Below are positions 31,932 through 41,062 of a stretch of DNA of 64,000 nucleotides, one piece after another (the first letter of the stretch is position 1; every line of letters starts with the position of its first letter). Location: positions 186,001-250,000 of the forward strand of contig JBLDXI010000002.1 in the NCBI GenBank assembly GCA_047495785.1, written 5' to 3'. The translations under genes were made by a program, and so were the position numbers. The notes under the pieces are model-generated. The model saw only the letters and a program-made list of their open reading frames with translations, made no database searches and had not been told where the DNA came from. This stretch comes from Lepidodermella squamata (taxonomy: Eukaryota; Gastrotricha).

Positions 31932-32915
31932 ATGAGGCGGAATTTCGCCGTGATATTTTCAATTTTGATTTTCAACGAGCCTTCAGCGGGTGTCTTCGAA
32001 TTTTTGAAAAGCCAACCTTCGCGGAAATCGCAGCTACAGATTCGGCCATCGATTCCTGTGAGCCAACTGAAGGCTGAATCCAATGATGCCTCAACATTTG
32101 TTTACAATCAGTACAGCCCCGAAGCGCAGGCGATTGTTAACGCTTTCGAGCAGCAACAACAAAGTGAAGCCGCGCCAGTTTTTGTTCACAATGCTGATAA
32201 TCCTATAGCTGTCGACATCGTGTCAAATTTTAAAGGTTCCAGTGATAGCTTAGGCTCTTCGGTAACTTCGAAATGGAGCTCAGAGTCTGCTGGGTCTCGC
32301 AAGAGCCTTGCTGAGGCTGATCTTCGAGATCTAATGGTCGAACAACAGACAGGCTTGCTGACAAGGGTCAATTCGGCCGAATCTATCGCCTCCACCATTC
32401 AGATATCGGGAAATCAAGCTACTCCAGAACAAGCCGTAGCGAAATCTTGGTGGAATAGGAAATTGTTCCGGGGCTTAATCTACGCAGGCGTTACTGTCGT
32501 TGTACTGGCAGCTACAGCCGGTGCTATATTTGGTTTCTACAAGTTAGTTCAATTTCTGTCTAATCAGTTGAAGGTTGAAAAAATTGAAACTAAAACCCCG
32601 ATTAATTTGATTGATTTGGACAAGAAAGCTCGACTTGATATTTTGCAACAGAGTTCAAAAGATGCCGAAGGGAGATCAATTCAACTCAGAATAGACACCG
32701 AGGAACTTACCGCGCGAATTCTTCATGCTAGTTACGAGGAAGACGAAGATATTTTCCGCCTTGGAGCTAGAGCAGCGAATGATTATTTAAAACTTGGGCC
32801 TGTGGTAATGATAAATAGTTTCCCAAGCTCAGATGGGAACATCGCCCGAACTGATAGATTTATAGCCGGAATTTTCGATGAGCTTCATTATGATGGAGCA
32901 AACTTATATGAATAA
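31932..32915 (+). CDS. Membrane-family protein 5 (unrecognised family), 327 aa
   Basis: Start taken at ATG 31932 (MRRNFAVIFSILIFNEPSAGVF, signal peptide); an earlier in-frame TTG is not needed. No clear furin site. Blocks: QYSPEAQAIV, LAEADLRDLM, VAKSWWNRKLFR, membrane helix (GLIYAGVTVVVLAATAGAIFGFYKL) identical in most positions to the 386-type proteins downstream, LIDLDKKARLDIL, AEGRS, TEELTARIL, AANDYLKLGPVVMINSFPSS, LHYDGANLYE. The stop overlaps the AATAAA signal (GAATAAAAAAG). Confidence 0.8.
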   Translation: MRRNFAVIFSILIFNEPSAGVFEFLKSQPSRKSQLQIRPSIPVSQLKAESNDASTFVYNQYSPEAQAIVNAFEQQQQSEAAPVFVHNADNPIAVDIVSNFKGSSDSLGSSVTSKWSSESAGSRKSLAEADLRDLMVEQQTGLLTRVNSAESIASTIQISGNQATPEQAVAKSWWNRKLFRGLIYAGVTVVVLAATAGAIFGFYKLVQFLSNQLKVEKIETKTPINLIDLDKKARLDILQQSSKDAEGRSIQLRIDTEELTARILHASYEEDEDIFRLGARAANDYLKLGPVVMINSFPSSDGNIARTDRFIAGIFDELHYDGANLYE

Positions 32916-33051
32916 AAAAGCTTTCCTATGCTGCTTAAACAATAACTTCACCAATCTTAGGTTCTCCTACTCCATTCACTCCATTCATCTGGAAATAAAT
33001 CTGGAAATAATGCGTTTAAGCCACGAACAGTTTAGATTGTAATGTTCATTT

Positions 33052-33070
33052 TGAAAAAGTCTCCCTTAAC
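33052..33070 (+). promoter_or_regulatory. Shared upstream motif of the membrane family
   Basis: TGAAAAAGTCTCCCTTAAC, 50-68 bp before the ATG at 33120; a TATAAAA follows directly. Confidence 0.5.
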
Positions 33071-33119
33071 TTATAAAATGGACAAAATAGTTACGGAAAC
33101 TACCGTCTCTTGCCGCACA

Positions 33120-34244
33120 ATGCGACGACACTATGCCTTGATTCTGGCAGCCTTATTTCTGTCAGAGCATTTCCACGTTTCAGCAAATCGTATGCGCTTT
33201 GATGGCGGCTACGCTCAGTTTTGGAAAATAAAACGCTCTAAACGACAGGTTGCTCCGGGTAGCGAAATGCCGAAACAATCTCCTGGCAGCGTTATTCCTG
33301 ATTCTGCCAATAGCGGAATTATCCCCCCGGCTGTATCAAGCAAATTGCCGCCTGAGGCTCAAGCCATGCTCAAGCCTTATGTATCGCCAAATCAGATTCA
33401 ACCTTTACCCGCCGTTAATTCAGATCCGACGAATTCTGTGGTAGGAAGCTGGGGTGCAGATTGGGACCCAAATCCAGCAACTCTGGAGGAAATGGGCGAT
33501 CCATCAGTGCCTTTACAAGGTCCTTTCAAGAGGCATGAATCCGTTCTAGCCGAGGTTAATCTGCAGGAAACTATTTCGCGAACATCGTCAGTGAGTTCAG
33601 TGGATGACTCGCCATCTTCTTCCGCTGATAGCTTCAAAACTGCTAAAACGAAATTCACAATAGGTTCGAATCAGGATTTAACCAAGATATTCAAAGGCTC
33701 GAAAGAAAGCTCGCCAACAGGCGGGTCAGAAACGAATCTAGCATCTCAATCAGTTGATATTGCAGTTAAAAAATCTTGGTGGGACCGAAAGCTGTTCCGA
33801 GGCTTAATCTACGCAGGCGTTACCATCGTCGCGCTGGCAGCTACCGCCGGTTTCGCATTTGGAGTTTACAAGTTAGTGGAATATTTAATCACTCCATCGG
33901 AAGATGTGAAAAGTAAACCTAAACCCCAGAATAATTGGATTGACTTGGACAAGAAAGCTCGGCTAGATATATTGCAACAAAGTTCAAAAGATGTTGAAGG
34001 GCGACTTTCAAGACATGAAAGCCAGACGGAGGAGTTGACGGCTCGAATCTTAGTGGCTGATCGTGAGGATGATGACTTGTTTGCACGTGGTGCTGCTGTC
34101 GCGAGGAATTTCCTATTGCAAGGTTCCGTAGTAATGCTGAATACGTTCCCAAGCCCGAACACCCGGCTAATTATTAACGATCGATTTTCAGTGCTCAATA
34201 TAATTTCATCAGATTATAGCGGTGGAAGTGTGCCTCTTGAATAA
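33120..34244 (+). CDS. Membrane-family protein, 386-type, diverged single copy
   Basis: 374 residues from the ATG at 33120 (MRRHYALILAALFLSEHFHVSA signal peptide). An in-frame ATG at 33042 exists, but in the downstream paralogues the equivalent upstream ATG is out of frame, so 33120 is preferred. KRSKR-QVAP furin-type site, SKLPPEAQAML block, VLAEVNLQETISRTSSVSS, KKSWWDRKLFR, membrane helix, WIDLDKKARLDIL, VEGRLS, TEELTARIL, VARNFLLQGSVVMLNTFPSPN, SDYSGGSVPLE. It lacks the 13-residue APTNAGSNQDLSP segment of the array copies. Stop and AATAAA overlap. Confidence 0.8.
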   Translation: MRRHYALILAALFLSEHFHVSANRMRFDGGYAQFWKIKRSKRQVAPGSEMPKQSPGSVIPDSANSGIIPPAVSSKLPPEAQAMLKPYVSPNQIQPLPAVNSDPTNSVVGSWGADWDPNPATLEEMGDPSVPLQGPFKRHESVLAEVNLQETISRTSSVSSVDDSPSSSADSFKTAKTKFTIGSNQDLTKIFKGSKESSPTGGSETNLASQSVDIAVKKSWWDRKLFRGLIYAGVTIVALAATAGFAFGVYKLVEYLITPSEDVKSKPKPQNNWIDLDKKARLDILQQSSKDVEGRLSRHESQTEELTARILVADREDDDLFARGAAVARNFLLQGSVVMLNTFPSPNTRLIINDRFSVLNIISSDYSGGSVPLE

Positions 34245-34294
34245 AAACGGTGGACCGTTCTGATAATTCTCTAAATCTTCAACATTTGTTCAGC

Positions 34295-34441
34295 CAGTGC
34301 GCGAAGTACGGGGAGGGGGGGGGGGGGGGTGAGGGGTATCGTAACCCCCATTTCACAAGGCCAAAGTGGAAAATCCCCCAAAAACCACAGGGGGGACCCT
34401 TTGGTCATAAAATTAGCTCGAGGATCCTACTTCGCGCACTG
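34295..34441. mobile_element. hAT-type MITE, 147 bp, with G-tract
   Basis: 14-bp perfect terminal inverted repeats CAGTGCGCGAAGTA / TACTTCGCGCACTG and a perfect 8-bp target duplication TGTTCAGC (34287-34294 and 34442-34449), as expected for hAT elements. The interior carries a 13-base G run within a longer G-rich tract near 34310-34335, which could form a G-quadruplex. The flanks match the gene spacer of the downstream array copies, confirming an insertion. Confidence 0.85.
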
Positions 34442-34529
34442 TGTTCAGCCTTGGGGTTTGGTATCGGGAGAATTCAAAAAACCTGCAAAGGAATATTATG
34501 TATAAATAAGGCCCACGGTACGGCTAGTT

Positions 34530-34850
34530 TCGAGGAAAAACTCACATAATAAGGCGAGGCGAAGCCGAGTCTTATTATGCGATTTATGCGTCTTATTATG
34601 CTGAAACAAGAAAAGTGATCTCGCTTCGCTCGAAGAGTTTCAAGTGCTTTTTCTCGCTTCGCTCGATGAAATCAGCGTCCCCTCGCTTTGCTCGGGCGAA
34701 AACCTTGCCCCGTGATTCTCGCTGCGCTCGCGTTTCACGGCGGGGCAAGGTTTTCACACCTTCGGTGCTCACTGTGAAAATTAAAAAATCCCCCCTAAAT
34801 GAGCGGCTTCTTATTATGTTATTATGTTATTATGTAAGCTTCGCCTAGAG
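34530..34850. repeat. Palindromic insertion with CTCGCTTCGCTCG hairpins
   Basis: ACATAATAAGGCGAGGCGAAGCC at the left and a TTATTATGT...AAGCTTCGCC segment at the right are loosely inverted. Inside are several GAGCGAAGCGAG-type palindromes and a hairpin formed by AAAACCTTGCCCCGTGA (about 34699-34715) and TCACGGCGGGGCAAGGTTTT (about 34735-34755). It replaces most of a 313-type gene. Confidence 0.6.
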
Positions 34851-34860
34851 CATAGAGAAC

Positions 34861-35001
34861 GCGAGGAATTTTCTATTGCAAGGTCCAGTTGTAGCTCTGA
34901 ATACATTCCCAAGCCCATACACCCGGCTTATTGTTGATGATCGATATTCAATGCATAACTTCATTTCCACAGATTATGATGGCGGAAGCGTCCCAATGTA
35001 A
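34861..35001 (+). pseudogene. 313-type membrane-family relic (C-terminal 46 codons)
   Basis: An in-frame tail reads ARNFLLQGPVVALNTFPSP then DYDGGSVPM and a stop, nearly the same as the C-terminus of the 313-type genes at 39884 and 44983. The upstream part is missing, replaced by the palindromic insertion. Confidence 0.85.
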
Positions 35002-35128
35002 TAAAAAATCTCCTGAATCTCAGAATCTATCACGCAAACTCTCATAATGTCCAAGATCTGCGGTTCATAAGAAAATTGTACGGGGTAATCAAGCCATCTT
35101 CTTTCATTCTCACGCCAAATTTATGACC

Positions 35129-35145
35129 AAAAAATCCTCCTTGAC
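35129..35145 (+). promoter_or_regulatory. Shared upstream motif of the membrane family
   Basis: AAAAAATCCTCCTTGAC, about 70-86 bp before the ATG at 35215; the same motif precedes the 334-type copies at 41063 and 46162. Confidence 0.45.
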
Positions 35146-35214
35146 ATAATTCTCTTCCCATTCATAGAGAACTCATTGCAGATAATCCACGGCCTCCGGA
35201 AAACTATTGATAAG

Positions 35215-36214
35215 ATGCTGAGAAACCGAAAACAGGTTTCATGGCTGATGCTTTCCCTAGCGATTTTGAAGTGTCAAGTATCAGGCGAATCTTGAAGCTC
35301 GAATGCCGACTCGCCGTGAAAAGACGCCATTCCAGTTAGCGCTGCTATCTGATTGGATATCTGACAACCCTCAGCTGTACAGCCAAGGTTTCGGCTATCC
35401 GTATCGACGAGTCGAAACACCAGTTGGAAGCCTAAATTCTGCACCTGGGGTTATGGAAGTCCCAACAAAGTTCTCCAAAGCCATTTATCGAAGCAAATCA
35501 GCTCCGAGTGTTGTTGACCTCGAAAAGGGAGTTCCTAGACAGCCAATCGAGCGACTACCCGAGTCTCTGATAGCGAAGCTCAGCCCTGAGAGTCAGATTG
35601 TCATGAAACCTGGGCAGAGAATACGTCACACAGGTGGGGAAGAAGCAAGGCTGACATCATCTCATACCACTTCATCAGATACCACTGTAATAGCCGACGT
35701 GAACTTTGCGGAAATGGCTGCAGTGAGGTATGAAGCTGAGCAAGTTCAATTGCTACCTGGTCACCGGGAGCGCATCGATCAAGCCATCGTGCAGACAACT
35801 TGGAAACAACGAGCTTTGGTCGGAGCTTACATCCTAAGCGGAGTAGTAGTTGCTGCCTTGGTAACGTACGGCATGTATCGCTTGAATCAGTTAATCGATG
35901 GCGGGGATGTTCCGAAACAGCACAGAATCAAAGTCCTTCAAATCCCGAAGGACAACAGTTGGATCGAGGGTCGACTGATGAAGAGTACTTCTTACAATTC
36001 GATTTACACTCGAATCTTCAGTTCAATCGATTTGACGGAAGATGATTTAATGGCGCGAGGAGCTGAACTGGCTGGGGATTATTTGAGTCAAAATATAGCC
36101 ATTACTCGCAATACATTTCCGAACCCTGAGTTTGGTACTATAATTAATGATTATTTTTTAGAAATCGCAATGATCAAAGGAATAGCTTCTTACGACCCTG
36201 CAATCGATTACTGA
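35215..36214 (+). pseudogene. 334-type membrane-family gene, 4-bp deletion after the signal peptide
   Basis: The ATG at 35215 opens a good signal peptide (MLRNRKQVSWLMLSLAILKC), but compared with the intact copies at 41063 and 46162 four bases are missing after GGCG (about 35284), so the frame stops at once. The remaining 304 codons (from 35303) are open and essentially identical to the intact copies, lacking only a way into the secretory pathway. A very recent lesion, or a sequence error. Confidence 0.75.
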
Positions 36215-36245
36215 ATAAAAATAAAGCAGTTCGAATTTTAGCATT

Positions 36246-36264
36246 ATAAAAAATCCAGCTTAAA
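36246..36264 (+). promoter_or_regulatory. Shared upstream motif of the membrane family
   Basis: TAAAAAATCCAGCTTAAAT, 52-70 bp before the 190-type ATG at 36316; repeated before 42168 and 47267. Confidence 0.5.
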
Positions 36265-36315
36265 TCCTGATCGCCCGGTTTACTTGGGCAGCCGATTCGG
36301 TTTTTTAGGACCGGG

Positions 36316-36888
36316 ATGGATTTAAGCTTTGTTCGATTTTTTGCATGGACAATGTCACTGGCTCTTCTAAACCAGCAGATAGTAGTATCAGCCATCGAAA
36401 TTCCGCGCCAATTATCCCCGATTCAGGTTCCAAAATCACAATGGTTCGAACTGGACTTTCCTGAAAAAGTTGCAACAGCATTGCACACGACGGTGTGGAA
36501 GCCTTTCAAATTATTAGTAAGTTTTGCTGTTTTCGGAATCTTGGTGACGGTACTTAGCACAATGATTTGGCGAGAATTCATTGAGTCGGCCAATGATCGG
36601 AAAAAGAAACATCAAGCGTACCAAATGCAAAAGCTGGCAGATCAAGGAGGAGATGCGGGTAGATACGCACGTATAGAAGGAAGGTCGGCAGGCGATTCGA
36701 GTGAAATTCTAGGCAGAAAGCTTGGCTCGATGGTTGAACTTGATGGAAGGGCGGTCGAGGTTCTAAAAGACATCGACGCTAGTTTGAGCGGCCTTCCAAC
36801 ACCGACAAGGCAGAGAGCGGCTAAAGATGTTTTCGCTAGGCTCAGCAGGGGTATTATCGGAGAGAATGATTATAAAATAAATGACTGA
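36316..36888 (+). CDS. 190-type membrane-family protein, array copy 1
   Basis: Short member: signal peptide (about 1-25, ending VVSA), short ectodomain, membrane helix (LLVSFAVFGILVTVLSTMIW, about 62-81), basic NDRKKKHQ, then YARIEGRS, a helix with KLGSMVELDGRAVEVL, DVFARLSRGI and the terminal ENDYKIND. Lacks the PEAQ and AEA blocks and the ARNFLLQG block. Protein differs from copies 2 and 3 in two patches (residues about 28-40, and IDASL with QRAA in place of FDASL with QTAA) while the flanks are identical, a mosaic pattern pointing to gene conversion. Confidence 0.8.
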   Translation: MDLSFVRFFAWTMSLALLNQQIVVSAIEIPRQLSPIQVPKSQWFELDFPEKVATALHTTVWKPFKLLVSFAVFGILVTVLSTMIWREFIESANDRKKKHQAYQMQKLADQGGDAGRYARIEGRSAGDSSEILGRKLGSMVELDGRAVEVLKDIDASLSGLPTPTRQRAAKDVFARLSRGIIGENDYKIND

Positions 36889-37769
36889 ATTCTTGCTAAT
36901 TTATTCAGTCTTACTAATTTTAGCACTTGAGTTCACATCAAATTATTTTTTGAAACTGCTAAGTTCATTGATGTGGAGAAAAATCGATCCCCAAGCGTAG
37001 TTCCAGCTAGCTTCTGTTGCAGAACTGAAAGCAAGCCTAACAAAACTTTATAAATTGTTGGAAAATTAAGGCCCCAAAAAATTATCATCTAATATTATCA
37101 GTTTACTAGAAAAACTGAAGAAAATTCAATCAGAAACAATCAGAAAGAAAACGCCTTTCCTTATCCTAACCAGTTCTGCCCACTGCGCTCTCCGCACGTA
37201 TGTTTTATATTATTATAATATAGAATTTTATAATATATTATTATCTCTCCGTTGAGCACGCATTAAGCACCGGTTTGGTGGAATGCTTGATTCCGTTGAG
37301 CATTGTTAAGCATTTCGTTGAGCGCGATTAAGCACCTCATTCAGCAACGTCGAGCACGTTGAGCGCGAATTGAGCATTCTCATTGAGCACAATTAAATTT
37401 CAAGTTTAGGATCACTCTCAATATCTGACCACGATCCGCTGAATTCAAGTGTCCACTTGTCGAACCAGCCCGAGGCTGACGATAAGCAGTGCAGGCCAAT
37501 TTCCGTGGCGACCAACAACCGCTTGCCATCCTCTTGTAACAGCAGATGCGTTACATATCGTTCGGCTCGAAAGTTATGGACTTAAATTCCTGCTGCTTTA
37601 ACAAGAACTTCACCAATCTTAGGTACTCCTACTCCATTCATCTGGAAAAAATCTGGAAATAATGCGCTTGAGCCACGAAAAGTTAAGCTTGTATAGCTCA
37701 TTTTGAAAAAGTCCTTAACTTACAAAATGGGCAAAAATAGTTACGGAAATTACCGTCTCTTGCCGCACA
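36889..37769 (+). other. Array spacer with TTGAGCA/TTAAGCA words
   Basis: No gene. About 37250-37395 has ten or so GTTGAGCA, TTAAGCAC and GAGCGC words in loose tandem. A TATAATATA palindrome precedes it. The family upstream motif lies at 37705-37720 (AAAAAGTCCTTAAC). The same spacer follows at 42741-43621 and, diverged and shortened, at 47840-48235. Confidence 0.6.
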
Positions 37770-39683
37770 ATGCGACAACACTATGCCTTGATTGTGGCAA
37801 CCTTAATCCTGGCAGAGCATTTCCACGTTTCAGCAAACCGTACGCGCTATGATGGCGGCTATGTTCAGTTTTGGAAACTAAAACGCTCCAAACGACGAGT
37901 TTCAGCGGACGAAATGCCGAAACCATCTGCTGGCAGCGTTATTCCTGATTCTGCCAATAGCGGAATTATCCCCCAGGCTGTATCAAGCAGATTGCCGCCT
38001 GAGGCTCAAGCCATGCTCAAGCCTTATGTATCGCCAGTTCAGATTCAACCTCTACCGGCCGTTAATTCAGATCCGACGAATTCTGTTGTAGGAAGCTGGG
38101 GTGCAGATTGGGACCCAAATCCAGCAACTCTGGAGCAAATGGGCGATCCTTCAGTGCCGTTGCAAGGTCCTTTCAAAAGACATGACTCCGTTCTAGCTGA
38201 GGTTAATCTACAGGAAACTATTTCGCGAACATCTTCAGTGAGTTCAGTGGATGACTCGCCATCTTCTTCCGCTGATAGCTTCAAAACTGCTAAAACGAAA
38301 TTCACAATGGGTTCGAATCAGGATTTAACCAAGATATTCAATAAAGGCTCGAAAGAAAGCTCGCCAACAGGCGGGTCAGAAACGAATCTAGCACCAACTA
38401 ACGCAGGATCGAATCAAGATCTATCGCCAGCTCAATCAGTAGATATCGCAGTTAAAAAATCTTGGTGGGACCGAAAGTTGTTCCGAGGCTTATTCTACGC
38501 AGGCGTTACCGTCGTCGTACTGGCAGCTACAGCCGGTGCTATATTTGGGTTCTACAAGTTGGTGGAATACTTAATCACTCCATCGGAAGATGTGAAAATT
38601 AAACCTAAACCCCCGAATAATTGGATTGACTTGGACAAGAAAGCTCGGCTAGATATATTGCAACAAAGTTCAAAAGATGTTGAAGGGCGACTTTCAAGAC
38701 ATGAAAGCCAGACGGAGGAGTTGACGGCTCGAATCTTAGTGGCTGATCGTGAGGATGATCAGCGAGGAAAGTAGGCCGGTCAACCTGCCAGGGACGCGGT
38801 TCATCAGTAAATAAATTTGCCGCTCGCTCGCTTTGCTCGCTCGCGAACGCCTGATCCTTATAATCTATTGTCGAGTATCGAGAACGCTAGTTTGCGACTT
38901 TCCTTTTTCCCCACAGTTTTTCGCTCTCGATCAGCCTAAAATGGTCATTTGATTGATAATTTCAATTTTTACTTTTTACTTCTCAACTGTGCTTTGCGAG
39001 CTAAGCGAGCTTTAGTTGACGCTATTTTCAGAGATTTTGCAGGAAGAATGGCCTGAAAATGCTCGAAATCGCGTACAATTTCAAAAATCAAACACAAAAT
39101 CGAGTTTAAAATTGGTTAATACACCTATCAAGGACTTGAATTTTATCACCTTTTGATGAATAAAACGTAATTTCCCAAGTTGTTTACGAATTAAGCTTTC
39201 AACTTAAAGGCCAATGAAGTTAATCATCATGTTCAACTCAGAAAGTCGAGCGCAAATTTCAAATTACATTCTGCTGTTATTATAGCGAGCGAAGCGAGCT
39301 TAGCTGAAGGTATTTTGTAATGAATAACAAGGCTGAAATAGCCTTTGCTACATTCATTTTGCAATACAACTACGCTCCACCAGCCAACCTACCGGGGATT
39401 TCAGCGTCCCTGGCGGGTACACCTTGGCCCTCAAACCTACCAGGTACGCGTCCCTGGTACTACCCTCGTTGTCCCTGGCGTCCCTGGTGCTACTTTCCTC
39501 GCTGAGGATGATGACTTGTTTGCACGTGGCGCTGCTGTCGCGAGGAATTTCCTATTGCAAGGTTCCGTAGTAATGCTGAATACGTTCCCAAGCCCGAACA
39601 CCCGGCTAATTATTAACGATCGATTTTCAGTGCTCAATATAATTTCATCAGATTATAGCGGTGGAAGTGTGCCTCTTGAATAA
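37770..39683 (+). pseudogene. 386-type membrane-family gene interrupted by a hAT element
   Basis: The first 330 codons match the intact copy at 43622 almost exactly. At 38760 a 745-bp element interrupts the codons for the acidic REDDD stretch, and its terminal repeat supplies a TAG stop (38772-38774). The last 57 codons resume after the element (39505-39683). Net gain with the target duplication is 753 bp, a multiple of three, but the element contains stops. The truncated product would lose ARNFLLQG, FPSPN and DYSGGS. The furin site reads KRSKR-R rather than KRSKR-Q. Confidence 0.9.
38760..39504. mobile_element. Non-autonomous hAT element, 745 bp
   Basis: Terminal inverted repeats CAGCGAGGAAAGTAG / CTACTTTCCTCGCTG (15 bp, perfect) and an 8-bp target duplication AGGATGAT (38752-38759 and 39505-39512), both hAT hallmarks. 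Subterminal CCTGGCGTCCCTGG-type words near the right end and AGCGAAGCGAGC palindromes inside; no transposase frame. Copy 2 of the array shows the uninterrupted site, so the insertion is younger than the array duplication or was not carried over. Confidence 0.92.
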
Positions 39684-39823
39684 AAACGGTGGACCGTTCT
39701 GATAATTCTCTAAATTTTTAAATTTTGTTTAGCTTTTTGCAGTATGAAATCGGGAGAATTGGAAAAACTTGCTAAGAATATGCGTGATCAGATGTCTTTA
39801 ATTCTTATGGCCACGTCGATGTT

Positions 39824-39840
39824 GAAAAATCCCCCTCAAG
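39824..39840 (+). promoter_or_regulatory. Shared upstream motif of the membrane family
   Basis: GAAAAATCCCCCTCAAG, 44-60 bp before the 313-type ATG at 39884; repeated before 44983. Confidence 0.45.
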
Positions 39841-39883
39841 TTATCGCATAACATAGTCTTGTCTACCGTCCCTTGCCTGCGCG

Positions 39884-40825
39884 ATGCTACGCAACTATGC
39901 CCTGATTGTGGCAGCCTTACTTTTATCTGAGCACTTCCACGTGTTACAAGGCTCTAGAGGCTCTAGAGGCTCTAAAGGCTCTAAAGGCTCCAAAGTGGAA
40001 AGCGAAATCGAAGTCCTACCGCCATTTCCTGGCATTAGGATCTCTCCAACTGACTATGGCAAAAGCCGTGTCTCACCTGAAGCTCGCGTGGTTCTCTATC
40101 CTCAAAATCGGATTCAACAATTAGCGGCTCTTCACGCAGAATTGAAAAGCAAACAGCGCAGAGAAAACATGGATCCTAATTGGGACCCATATCGTGATAT
40201 TCTGGAGCTAGCAGGCGATCCAGCGGAAAACACTTTGAGATCATCGTCAGAGAGCTTAAGCAATGACTCGCCAACTCATTTCTCTGATGGCTTGAACGTA
40301 CCAGTAAATGCAGGTCAAGAGCTGTCGCCAGCTCAATCAGTTGAAATCACAGTTAAAAAATCGCGGTGGGATCGAAAGTTGTTTCGAGGCCTGTTCTGGT
40401 TCGGTGTGACAGTACTTTATATCGCAGCCATTGTCGGTATCACAATTGGCATCGTAGAGCTCGTAGCTTACTTCAACCCGGGCAAGAAGAGCGAGCCTGT
40501 AAAGCCAGTTGCAAATAATTGGAAAGGCCTCGACGACAAATCTCGCCTCGACATTCTGACGGGCAACCAACGGAGCGTAGAAGGACGATTTTCACGAGAT
40601 GATAGCGAGACGGAGGAATTGACGGCTCGAATCTTAGCAGTTGACCGTGACGATGATGATTTGCTTTCACAGGGCGCTACTGTCGCTAGGAATTTTCTAT
40701 TGCAAGGTCCAGTTGTAGCTCTGAATACATTCCCAAGCCCATATATCCGGCTTATTGTTACTGATCAATATGCAATGCATAACTTCATTTCGTTTGATTA
40801 CGATGGTGAAAGCCTCCCAATGTAA
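39884..40825 (+). CDS. 313-type membrane-family protein, array copy 1
   Basis: Signal peptide (MLRNYALIVAALLLSEHFHV), then an imperfect GSRGSRGSKGSKGSK repeat encoded by five tandem GGCTCTA(G/A)A units, KSRVSPEARVVL block, ITVKKSRWDRKLFR, membrane helix (GLFWFGVTVLYIAAIVGITIGIVEL), GLDDKSRLDIL, VEGRFS, TEELTARIL, VARNFLLQGPVVALNTFPSP, FDYDGESLPM. No clear furin site; the basic Gly-Ser repeat takes that place. The stop overlaps AATAAA (GTAATAAAC). Confidence 0.82.
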   Translation: MLRNYALIVAALLLSEHFHVLQGSRGSRGSKGSKGSKVESEIEVLPPFPGIRISPTDYGKSRVSPEARVVLYPQNRIQQLAALHAELKSKQRRENMDPNWDPYRDILELAGDPAENTLRSSSESLSNDSPTHFSDGLNVPVNAGQELSPAQSVEITVKKSRWDRKLFRGLFWFGVTVLYIAAIVGITIGIVELVAYFNPGKKSEPVKPVANNWKGLDDKSRLDILTGNQRSVEGRFSRDDSETEELTARILAVDRDDDDLLSQGATVARNFLLQGPVVALNTFPSPYIRLIVTDQYAMHNFISFDYDGESLPM

Positions 40826-41062
40826 TAAACATGTCCTGAAGCTCTGAATCTATCAGGCACATTAAATAGCAAACTATCATCATCCTAAGGTTAACTTGAC
40901 GGCTCACAAGAAAGATAAGAAAAATTTAGCCATTTTCTTTCATTCTCCTGTCAAAATTTAAGACCGAAAAATCCTCCTTGACATAATTCTCTTCCCATTC
41001 ATGGAGAACTCATTGTAGCTGCTCTACGGGAGAGTCTCCCGCCTCTGGAAAACTTTGATAAA

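Noticed and set aside
28203-31932. Spliced-leader operon
   Set aside because: The tight gaps lack a consistent polypyrimidine-AG acceptor before each ATG, so only the spacing supports it; kept as a question, not a feature.
37250-37395. CRISPR-like array
   Set aside because: Words are 7-8 bp, irregularly spaced and degenerate; the genome is eukaryotic.
39345-39683. A 112-residue protein
   Set aside because: It is hAT-element sequence running in frame into the tail of the interrupted 386-type gene.
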